Of a DNA stretch of 6,715 nucleotides, positions 1 to 5,246 are shown piece after piece (positions within the stretch are counted from its first letter, which is position 1; the number at the start of each line of letters is the position of its first letter). The notes beneath the pieces are model-generated. The model worked only from the letters and a program-made list of their open reading frames with translations, searched no databases and was not told the DNA's origin. This DNA is from JAAFHZ01 sp964247085 (GTDB lineage: Bacteria; Cyanobacteriota; Cyanobacteriia; Cyanobacteriales; Chamaesiphonaceae), in contig CAXTSX010000097.1 in assembly GCA_964247085.1 (NCBI GenBank), positions 1 through 6,715 on the forward strand, read 5' to 3'. A program made the translations under genes and the position numbers.

Positions 1-118
1 AATTGACAGCTCCAAAGGAGTTTCCAACTGTTGACAAATTATCAAAGTAGCAGATTAAAAAGCCCCATGTCAAATTATTCGGGTTATTTGATCAAAAATA
101 ATCAACGAATTGGTGGGG

Positions 119-129
119 TATGATATGAT
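119..129 (+). promoter_or_regulatory. Candidate extended -10 promoter for rpsP
   Basis: Two overlapping TATGAT hexamers (119-124 and 124-129) match the TATAAT -10 consensus with one mismatch each. The second is preceded by TGA, giving the TGn of an extended -10 element, which can work without a good -35. Transcription would start near 136 and leave a leader of about 34 bases before rpsP. No convincing -35 is correctly spaced. A perfect TTGACA lies further up at 31-36, with only a weak -10 (ATTAAA, 54-59) after it; that is a second, less likely promoter. This is inference from motif matches. Confidence 0.35.
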
Positions 130-169
130 CAGAACTTTGTGAATAGCGCCAGCAACAGCTGAATAGAAC

Positions 170-421
170 ATGATCAAAATACGTTTGAAGAAACAAGGCA
201 AGAAACGGGAAGCCAGTTATCGAGTGGTTGCTTGTCAAAGTACTACCCGGCGAGATGGTCGGCCATTAGAGGAGTTGGGTTTTTATAATCCCCGGACTCA
301 TGAGGTGCGTTTAAATGAAGAAGGAATCAAAACTCGCCTCGGTCAGGGTGCTCAACCTACTGACACTGTGCGTAGATTGCTGGAAAAAGCAAATATTCTT
401 CCTCCTACTGTGCGCGGCTAA
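170..421 (+). CDS. rpsP: 30S ribosomal protein S16
   Basis: Structural protein of the small ribosomal subunit that binds 16S rRNA and helps 30S assembly. The 83-residue product matches bacterial S16 along its length: the N-terminal MIKIRLK strand, the basic KKREASYRVV segment, the RRDGRPLEELGFYNP block (about 27-41) and the GAQPTDTVRRLLEKA helix (about 60-74). The length is normal for cyanobacterial S16. The ATG at 170 gives the canonical N-terminus; no clear Shine-Dalgarno precedes it, which is common in cyanobacteria. The KH-domain gene follows after 7 bases, an arrangement seen in many bacteria. The 169 bases upstream hold no recognisable gene end, so the usual upstream partner, if any, lies outside the window. 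Identification is secure. Confidence 0.97.
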   Translation: MIKIRLKKQGKKREASYRVVACQSTTRRDGRPLEELGFYNPRTHEVRLNEEGIKTRLGQGAQPTDTVRRLLEKANILPPTVRG

Positions 422-428
422 GACTTAA

Positions 429-833
429 ATGACTGAACAATCCCTCAGCCAGAATCCTCAGTATGACAAGCTGGTAGCTTTTTTGCTCCGGCCTTTGTTG
501 GATGAACCAGAGGAACTGCGAATCAACTGTGAATATCTACCGGCACACGCTCGCGTCTGGGTGAGGATTGCCTTTCAGCCGGCCGATCGCGAGAAACTCT
601 TAAATGGTAGTAGCCGTCATTTGTACGCTATCAAAACTGTCATATCGGCGGCGGCTAGAATAGCAGGCCAATCGGTATATCTAGACATTTACGGTAGCGA
701 ATCTAGAGCGAGGGCAACTGGTGAGCGATCGGATCGCCAGAGTCGTAGTGATGACCGTTCAAGTCGTCCAGCGCGCAGCAATACCAGCCCCCCACGTCGG
801 GTAGACAGACCCATTCCAGCTACTGATAAATAA
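429..833 (+). CDS. KH-domain RNA-binding protein, KhpA-like, with degenerate GxxG loop
   Basis: Small RNA-binding protein of the KhpA family, which in other bacteria binds RNA, often together with KhpB. Residues 12-90 form the KH-like part: LVAFLLRPLLDEPEEL at the N-terminus, an RVWVRIAF strand (42-49), a helix after AIKTVISAAARIAG (67-80) and the closing QSVYLDIYGS strand (81-90), which is typical of cyanobacterial members. The nucleic-acid-gripping GxxG loop, expected just before the AI[KR]TV helix, reads N59-G60-S61-S62. Residues 91-134 are an added tail rich in Arg, Ser and Asp and probably disordered. It starts 7 bases after rpsP and is probably cotranscribed; the terminator at 846-890 follows. 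Its stop overlaps the end of the opposite-strand ProA-like gene by 14 bases. Family assignment is firm; retained RNA binding is uncertain. Confidence 0.85.
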   Translation: MTEQSLSQNPQYDKLVAFLLRPLLDEPEELRINCEYLPAHARVWVRIAFQPADREKLLNGSSRHLYAIKTVISAAARIAGQSVYLDIYGSESRARATGERSDRQSRSDDRSSRPARSNTSPPRRVDRPIPATDK

Positions 834-2034
834 TTGGTTTGGCTGTCATCATCCGTTCTAAGCTGATAAAGCCCGGATGGTGATTTTTTTGGCTGGCGAT
901 GCCCAGGAAAATATGGTTGCCGGTATAGCGCTGAAAGCGCGGTGAAGTGTTGACATAGACGCAGGCAGTTTCGACCGCAGCAGCGAACTGCTGAGCTTCT
1001 ATAAACAACTCGGTGATAATCGAGTCCGCATGACCGCTACTATGCTGATTAATTTGCTGGATCCCAATGTCTAAATTATCTACGGATTTGAAGGCTACGA
1101 TTTTATCGAAGTAGGGCTGTGACCAGGCAGTAGCTGATGATAATTGCAAATAGTCAGGATAATTTTCAACCAATTGTTCGTCTCCCAATAGCTGAAATCC
1201 TTTTTCTTGCAGACTACTCCACAGAGCAATGAGATTAGAAGATTTATGCTCTGGTTGAATTAAGACTTTCTCGATCGCATTGACAGCTTCTGGTTCACCA
1301 GTATGGCTATCAATGATGGAGTTGCGAACGACTTCCCAAGAGCTACTAGCTGACCAGTACAGATAGCAGTTGCCGATCGCTGCAGCTATTACTGGTACCG
1401 GGGCTAACCTTTCGACTGCCTGAATCAACTCCGCTTTACCATAGACAATAATTTGACGAGAGCTGATCAAGGGCGACAGCAGCGCTGGCAACGGCAGGTC
1501 TACTAGTTGGCAACAGGCTGGGACAAGCTTATTGTTGGCCAGAGTGGCCTGAATCACGCCCACAATGACTCTACTGCAATGAGTAATGCCCGGATCGCAT
1601 TTAACGATCGACACATTGCCAGTTTTCAGACACATTCCCACCCCCAGTAATAACACTTCTGGAATAGCGTCCACGACTAGGGTAATTTGACCCAGGGGTG
1701 TAAAACGACAGTAGGTAGAGGGAGTAGTGACTGGTGGCACTTGGGGCAGGGGCAGCTCTTGTAGCCTGTCGAGCAGATCGATCGATCTCTTGAGTCTTTC
1801 GGGAGTAAGCTTCCGCCAATTATTGGCCGGAGAACTTTTACCTAGGCCAGCTTCTAAGTCTAGGGTATTGGCTTCTAAAATTTCTGGCACCTTTTGGCGT
1901 AAGGCGATCGCCAAGGCAGCTAACAAGCGATCGCGTTCCTGGTTGGTGAGCTTACCCAATTGCTGAACAGCTTGCTTGGTATTTTCGACCATCTCATCGA
2001 GCCGGACAATTTCTAAATCATTAGCGGTTGTCAT
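820..2034 (-). CDS. Divergent ProA (gamma-glutamyl phosphate reductase) homologue, catalytic Cys absent
   Basis: Member of the aldehyde dehydrogenase superfamily, ProA branch. True ProA reduces gamma-glutamyl phosphate to glutamate-5-semialdehyde with NADPH in proline synthesis. The 404 residues keep the ProA framework: PLGQITLVVDAIPEVLLLGVGMCLKTGN (113-140), GNCYLYWS (221-228), a NAIEKVLIQP segment (252-261), HSSGHADSIIT (331-341) and ACVYVNTSPRF (357-367). Key residues are changed. The catalytic Cys of the ProA [ST]-x-CNA/CNT motif is Val251 (GTC codon, 1282-1284), the YE[SA]RPN block is VDAIPE, the IPRGG block is VYGKAE, and the C-terminal FGLGAE is missing. The frame is open throughout, so this is not an obviously broken gene. 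From memory, some cyanobacteria carry two proA-like genes; this would be the non-canonical one, either a pseudoenzyme or changed in function. It lies 61 bases after the zinc-ribbon gene, possibly in the same unit. No Shine-Dalgarno is seen at the ATG. Confidence 0.8.
   Translation of the reverse strand: MTTANDLEIVRLDEMVENTKQAVQQLGKLTNQERDRLLAALAIALRQKVPEILEANTLDLEAGLGKSSPANNWRKLTPERLKRSIDLLDRLQELPLPQVPPVTTPSTYCRFTPLGQITLVVDAIPEVLLLGVGMCLKTGNVSIVKCDPGITHCSRVIVGVIQATLANNKLVPACCQLVDLPLPALLSPLISSRQIIVYGKAELIQAVERLAPVPVIAAAIGNCYLYWSASSSWEVVRNSIIDSHTGEPEAVNAIEKVLIQPEHKSSNLIALWSSLQEKGFQLLGDEQLVENYPDYLQLSSATAWSQPYFDKIVAFKSVDNLDIGIQQINQHSSGHADSIITELFIEAQQFAAAVETACVYVNTSPRFQRYTGNHIFLGIASQKNHHPGFISLERMMTAKPIIYQ
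846..890 (+). terminator. Intrinsic terminator of the rpsP-KH gene unit
   Basis: TCATCATCCG (846-855) pairs with CGGATGGTGA (874-883) as a 10-base-pair stem with one G-U pair and an 18-base loop. Seven T residues follow directly (884-890). It begins 12 bases after the KH gene stop on the same strand. Read on the minus strand the hairpin has no T tract after it, so it should act only on rightward transcription. It lies wholly inside the coding sequence of the opposing ProA-like gene. Confidence 0.7.
1904..1934. repeat. Two HIP1 octamers (GCGATCGC)
   Basis: Exact HIP1 palindromes occur at 1904-1911 and 1927-1934, inside the ProA-like gene. Further exact copies lie at 2248-2255, 2351-2358, 5214-5221 and 6634-6641. 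Roughly twenty CGATCG cores in total are spread over the window. HIP1 over-representation is a well-known hallmark of many cyanobacterial genomes, and it is the main compositional evidence for the organism here. Copies lie both in coding sequence and at gene ends, with no evident regulatory role. Confidence 0.85.
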
Positions 2035-2095
2035 AGGCTGAACAGTAAAAGGGCATCATTCAAGTTGAACAACTAAACATCATACCTAAAATTTG

Positions 2096-2455
2096 TCAGT
2101 GCTCTTGATTTTCGCCGGTCACTGGCTGGGGCGGCGGCGGCGTGACTTGGCTACCAGTCCAAAAATACCACAGGCCAACAGCCATACAACCCAAACTAAA
2201 AAATATTGCGGTGTAGAGAGAAAAATTAGCAGCGGATAGAGACTTGGGCGATCGCCAGGTCTGACCATCCCATTGCCAGCTGTGAGCATAAGGGCTCGAA
2301 ACCTGTTCTAGAGCATAACTGTCATCACGCAACACAAATATCTTATGGCAGCGATCGCAACCCAAAGCTTCAGTCAAAACCAACGGATTAATCTTGCCCC
2401 GACAGCAGGGGCAAGGATATTCTTGCTGTAAATGAATTTTTTGGGGTTTAGGCAC
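2096..2455 (-). CDS. Cyanobacterial zinc-ribbon, single-helix membrane protein of unknown function
   Basis: A small protein carrying a zinc-ribbon-like knuckle pair: CPCC (C15 and C18) and CDRC (C33 and C36), numbering from the GTG at 2455. Residues 40-76 are a polar domain with several Trp (SWQWDGQTWRSP), about 78-100 form one hydrophobic membrane helix (TAIFFSLGCMAVGLWYFW), and a Pro-rich tail ends the protein. I recall similar zinc-ribbon plus membrane-helix proteins in other cyanobacteria, without known function. Start choice: the frame opens at a GTG at 2548 and has an ATG at 2518, but both lie well inside rlmN. The GTG at 2455 gives a short 8-base overlap with the rlmN stop and a 119-residue product beginning shortly before the first Cys pair. 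No Shine-Dalgarno is seen, so translational coupling to rlmN is likely. Zinc binding is inferred from the Cys spacing. Confidence 0.75.
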   Translation of the reverse strand: MPKPQKIHLQQEYPCPCCRGKINPLVLTEALGCDRCHKIFVLRDDSYALEQVSSPYAHSWQWDGQTWRSPKSLSAANFSLYTAIFFSLGCMAVGLWYFWTGSQVTPPPPQPVTGENQEH

Positions 2456-3554
2456 GGGTAGGGAGTGGGGAATTATTTGCGGCTTTCTTGGTCGCTCGCA
2501 ATTGACCACAGGCCGCATCGGCCTCCAGACCCTTGGAATAGCGCACACTCACCGCAATATGCTGCTGCTCTAACACTTGCACAAATTTTTGAATGCGTTG
2601 TCGATCGGGTCTTTGATAATCGGCATCATCGATCGGATTGTACGGGATCAAATTAACGTGAGACTGGAAACCTCGCAAATGTTTAGATAACTCCAACGCC
2701 AGCTCTGGCTGATCGTTCACATCGGCCAGCAAAATATATTCAAAGCTCAACCGGCGGCCAGTAATCTCGACATAATCACGACAGTCGGCTAATAATTCGG
2801 CCAAGGGATAGTTATTCGCGGTCGGAATCAGGTACTCTCTTAGTCTTTGATTGGGGGCGTGGAGGCTAACGGCCAGGGTAATTTGCAACTGATGCCCAGC
2901 TAGTTCATGAATCTTGCCCGGAATGCCCACCGTCGAGAGGGTGATCGATCGCTGACCAATGCCCACATCCTGGTTTAGACAATTCACAGCGGCCAACACA
3001 TTATCCATATTGGCCAGGGGTTCGCCCATGCCCATCAGCACCACATGGCTGACCCGTTCACCAAAATCGGACTGAACGGTCAAGACCTGATCGACGATTT
3101 CATGAATTTGCAGGTGGCGGGTAAAGCCTCCTTTGCCAGTGGCGCAGAAGTTACAAGCCATCGCGCAGCCCACCTGGGAAGATACACATACCGTCAACCG
3201 TTGGCCAGAGGGAATGCCGACGGTTTCCACAATTTGGCCATCGGCCAGTTGCAGTAAATATTTGACCGTGCCATCGGGAGCCACTGATCGCTGATGAATG
3301 ATCGATCGACCAATGTTCACATCCTGCACCTCCGATCGCCATTGCTTAGAAAATACGGTGATATCTTGTAGAGAACGTGCCCCCTTTTGATATAACCACT
3401 GGTGCAGTTGCTTACCCCGATAGGCCGGTTGGCCTTTTTCCTGAATCCACTGGGTTAAGGTGGCTAAATCCATGCCTAAAAGGGCAGTAGCTAATGTCAT
3501 AGGTTGTTTCGAGATGGCGGAATAATCGATGGGCTGGGCTGTTAGATATATCAT
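2448..3554 (-). CDS. rlmN: 23S rRNA (adenine2503-C2)/tRNA (adenine37-C2) methyltransferase, radical SAM
   Basis: Radical SAM enzyme that methylates C2 of A2503 in 23S rRNA and of A37 in some tRNAs. The N-terminal accessory domain contains AYRGKQLHQWLYQKG (44-58). The radical SAM cluster motif CAMACNFC supplies C130, C134 and C137. GMGEPL lies at 175-180, and the SAM-binding ITLSTVG and LAVSLHA segments at about 204-234. Both mechanistic cysteines are present: C123 in CVSSQVGC (E. coli C118) and C349 in DAACGQL (E. coli C355), so it should be active. The length of 368 is normal. The true start may instead be the ATG at 3500 (Met19), since the first 18 residues resemble no conserved part of the family. 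The tail after GQLR is an extension of about 15 residues overlapping the next gene. It lies 67 bases after the HEPN gene on the same strand. Confidence 0.97.
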   Translation of the reverse strand: MIYLTAQPIDYSAISKQPMTLATALLGMDLATLTQWIQEKGQPAYRGKQLHQWLYQKGARSLQDITVFSKQWRSEVQDVNIGRSIIHQRSVAPDGTVKYLLQLADGQIVETVGIPSGQRLTVCVSSQVGCAMACNFCATGKGGFTRHLQIHEIVDQVLTVQSDFGERVSHVVLMGMGEPLANMDNVLAAVNCLNQDVGIGQRSITLSTVGIPGKIHELAGHQLQITLAVSLHAPNQRLREYLIPTANNYPLAELLADCRDYVEITGRRLSFEYILLADVNDQPELALELSKHLRGFQSHVNLIPYNPIDDADYQRPDRQRIQKFVQVLEQQHIAVSVRYSKGLEADAACGQLRATKKAANNSPLPTRA

Positions 3555-3555
3555 A
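3545..3555. repeat. Direct repeat, left copy (rlmN side of the MNT/HEPN pair)
   Basis: GATATATCATA occurs here and again at 4373-4383 in the same orientation, just outside the MNT/HEPN gene pair. A 9-of-11 relative (GATATATTATG) lies at 3616-3626 over the HEPN stop codon. The copy covers the first possible rlmN start codon. It could be the trace of an insertion, or simply a shared -10-like sequence (TATGATAT on the minus strand). Confidence 0.4.
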
Positions 3556-3621
3556 TGGGATCATTCCGAGTAGCACTTGCCATAACTTATCGCTATTTAG
3601 CCAGGAGAATAGAGAGATATA

Positions 3622-4002
3622 TTATGCGGAAAGATATTGCCGAATAGCCTGTCGAATGATTACACAATCTTGAAAGGCTTGTGCTGCTAGAGTCTGAGTC
3701 GCCGACACACCGGGATATCGAAATTCAACTGCATAGGTTGTTAGTACATCTAGATTTGGATGCAGAGTTGCCCAAGTAGGTACAACAGGCAGTAGTAGAT
3801 CTAAAAGAGTACTGAGATCATGAGTTCTGTTGAAGACAATGTTTTCTTCTTGCAAACAAGCTTTTAGGTATTTTTCAATGCATTGTTGACTATGAAAACA
3901 CACCGCATCGTAGTTCGGCATTTTCTGAACTTGAAGTTCTCGATCGGCTGTCGCAAAATCACCTTCTGCTTTAATGACCCACTCTTGGGTGATTGGTTTC
4001 AT
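3622..4002 (-). CDS. HEPN-domain protein, partner of the upstream nucleotidyltransferase
   Basis: All-helical HEPN protein of the type paired with MNT nucleotidyltransferases. From the ATG at 4002 it has 126 residues: an N-terminal helix with WVIKAEGDFATAD (8-20), the family signature YDAVCFHSQQCIEKYLKACL (31-50), RTHDLSTLL (59-67) and EFRYPG (93-98). The RX4-6H ribonuclease motif of toxic HEPN proteins is absent: no Arg is followed by His at that distance. The frame extends to an ATG at 4047, but the 4002 start gives a family-like N-terminus and has AGAAAGG upstream at a long spacing of 11 bases. It overlaps the end of the nucleotidyltransferase gene by 32 bases, implying coupled translation. 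It could be a toxin-antitoxin component or a substrate-binding partner of the nucleotidyltransferase; the missing motif argues against a classic RNase toxin. Confidence 0.85.
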   Translation of the reverse strand: MKPITQEWVIKAEGDFATADRELQVQKMPNYDAVCFHSQQCIEKYLKACLQEENIVFNRTHDLSTLLDLLLPVVPTWATLHPNLDVLTTYAVEFRYPGVSATQTLAAQAFQDCVIIRQAIRQYLSA

Positions 4003-4303
4003 AAAGAATACGACCTTTCTTGATAATGTCTTGAACGAAAAAATCACCCATGTCCAATCGTTGCTGAATTTGTTCAGAGGTGCGAGCTATCAGGTCAAGA
4101 GGAAAAGGAGGTCTGACCTGTCTGCGAATCTCGATCGCTTTATAAACAGGTAGGTCTTCAAAGGGGAGAATGACCAGTAAATCCACATCAGAATCTGCAG
4201 TAGGTTGCCCATAAGCGTAAGAACCAAACAAAATGATTTGATCAGGCTGAAATTCTTGGACAATTTGCTGACTGAATTCCTGAATTTGTTCTAACGTAAT
4301 CAT
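3971..4303 (-). CDS. MNT-type minimal nucleotidyltransferase
   Basis: Small nucleotidyltransferase of the DNA polymerase beta superfamily. In studied MNT/HEPN pairs the MNT protein is the antitoxin and AMPylates the HEPN partner. From the ATG at 4303 the 110 residues show the nucleotide-binding GSY (27-29), the metal-binding SDVDLLV with D39 and D41, and the third carboxylate D70 in PLDLIAR (69-74). All catalytic elements are therefore present. A 17-residue longer start at 4354 exists, but AGAGGT (minus strand, 4310-4315) sits at proper spacing before the 4303 ATG, and MITLEQIQEF is a natural N-terminus. It is first gene of the overlapping MNT/HEPN pair, divergent from lgt with an 80-base gap. 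A possible -10 (TATGAT, minus strand 4383-4378) has no good -35. Confidence 0.88.
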   Translation of the reverse strand: MITLEQIQEFSQQIVQEFQPDQIILFGSYAYGQPTADSDVDLLVILPFEDLPVYKAIEIRRQVRPPFPLDLIARTSEQIQQRLDMGDFFVQDIIKKGRILYETNHPRVGH

Positions 4304-4309
4304 CTGATG

Positions 4310-4315
4310 ACCTCT
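4310..4315 (-). promoter_or_regulatory. Ribosome binding site deciding the MNT start
   Basis: On the minus strand AGAGGT ends six bases before the ATG at 4303. No comparable site precedes the ATG at 4354, so this favours the shorter nucleotidyltransferase. Confidence 0.5.
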
Positions 4316-4372
4316 ACTGTAATGCTGGTATCGCAGCCGCAGGTTACGATCCAAAAAATGCTGTTGCGCTTG

Positions 4373-4383
4373 GATATATCATA
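4373..4383. repeat. Direct repeat, right copy (lgt side of the MNT/HEPN pair)
   Basis: Exact copy of GATATATCATA at 3545-3555, same orientation, 828 bases apart. It abuts the first possible lgt start codon. On the minus strand it reads TATGATATATC, which could alternatively serve as a -10 element for the MNT/HEPN pair. Confidence 0.4.
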
Positions 4384-5241
4384 ATGTTATTCGCCCAGAC
4401 GATTCCCAAAATGCTGCATAATTACCTGCTCTTTGCCTCCCCCGGGCCAAATATCTTTCAGATTGGTAACTTTACACTCCGTTGGTACGGATTGCTAATT
4501 GCCTCGGCGGTGTTGTTGGGGGTGAATCTTTCTATGTACTTAGCGGAGAAACGTCAGATGAATAGTGAATTAATTGGCGACTTGTCGATTTGGCTAGTAC
4601 TGGCAGCGATTCCCTGTGCCCGCATTTATTACGTACTATTTAAGTGGGATTATTATAGCCAACATCCCCAAGAAATTATTGCCATTTGGCAAGGGGGGAT
4701 TGCAATTTTTGGTGCCATCATTGGCGGCACCTTAGCCACGCTGATTTTTGCCAAAGTTAAGCAGGTTAGATTTTGGGATCTAGCGGATGTGGTGGCACCA
4801 TCACTAGTTTTGGGGCAAGCCATTGGTCGTTGGGGTAATTTCTTTAATTCCGAAGCCTTTGGCGGACCGATCGATCCCAGTTTGCCCTGGCGACTTTATA
4901 TTCCCTCCAATCGTCGCCCGGCAGGATTGGTTGAAAATGAATATTTCCATCCCACGTTCTTGTATGAATCCCTGTGGGATCTGGGCATATTTGGCCTCTT
5001 AATGCTGTTATTTAACCGCAGCCTGACATCGCGCCAGCCCCTCAAAAATGGCAGCCTGTTTATGATTTATCTAATTACCTATGGCTTGGGACGCTTTTGG
5101 ATTGAAGGTTTGCGCACCGATAGCTTAATGCTGGGCAGCTTACGCATCTCCCAGGTGGTGAGTTTGGTAGGCATCAACATTGGGGTAATCGGACTATTGT
5201 TGCTGTATCGGCAGCGATCGCGCGTCTCGGTAGATAACTAA
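4384..5241 (+). CDS. lgt: Phosphatidylglycerol--prolipoprotein diacylglyceryl transferase
   Basis: Inner-membrane enzyme that moves diacylglycerol from phosphatidylglycerol to the lipobox Cys of prolipoproteins, the first step of lipoprotein maturation. The 285 residues show the usual multi-pass hydrophobic pattern and the Lgt signature GRWGNFFNSEAFGGP (148-162). Matches to E. coli functional residues are Y35 (Y26), R149 (R143), N152 (N146), E157 (E151), G160 (G154), R237 (R239) and E241 (E243). One exception is Phe109 in WQGGIAIFGAIIGG, where E. coli has His103 and most Lgt proteins have His. The start may be the ATG at 4384 or Met10 at 4411; neither has a Shine-Dalgarno. cobM follows after 5 bases, so they are probably cotranscribed. 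The lipoprotein gene at 6139 encodes a natural substrate. Confidence 0.95.
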   Translation: MLFAQTIPKMLHNYLLFASPGPNIFQIGNFTLRWYGLLIASAVLLGVNLSMYLAEKRQMNSELIGDLSIWLVLAAIPCARIYYVLFKWDYYSQHPQEIIAIWQGGIAIFGAIIGGTLATLIFAKVKQVRFWDLADVVAPSLVLGQAIGRWGNFFNSEAFGGPIDPSLPWRLYIPSNRRPAGLVENEYFHPTFLYESLWDLGIFGLLMLLFNRSLTSRQPLKNGSLFMIYLITYGLGRFWIEGLRTDSLMLGSLRISQVVSLVGINIGVIGLLLLYRQRSRVSVDN

Positions 5242-5246
5242 AACCC

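Noticed and set aside
1..50. Possible 3' end of an upstream gene (open frame to TAG at 48-50).
   Set aside because: The 15 residues are too few and match nothing I recognise, including the C-terminus of Ffh, a common rpsP neighbour.
70..96. Inverted repeat TCAAAT/ATTTGA (70-75, 86-91) and palindrome TTTGATCAAA (87-96) upstream of rpsP.
   Set aside because: Short and A/T-rich, with no T tract and no match to a known cyanobacterial operator such as the NtcA site.
1775..1788. A 14-base perfect palindrome, AGATCGATCGATCT, in the ProA-like gene.
   Set aside because: Similar GATCGATCG runs occur at 2943 and 3300. It fits the general CGATCG/HIP1 enrichment and encodes ordinary residues; there is no reason to call it an operator.
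1601..1966. Open frames on both strands within the ProA-like gene (1601-1819 minus, 1727-1966 plus).
   Set aside because: Low-complexity translations with no family features, fully covered by the longer recognisable gene.
2456..2548. Longer zinc-ribbon protein starting at GTG 2548 or ATG 2518.
   Set aside because: This would overlap rlmN by 71-101 bases, and the added residues look like an out-of-frame reading of the RlmN C-terminus (DAACGQLR region).
2465..3342. Short open frames inside rlmN (2465-2656 and 3045-3257 plus, 3151-3342 minus).
   Set aside because: No recognisable motifs, and RlmN conservation explains the sequence.
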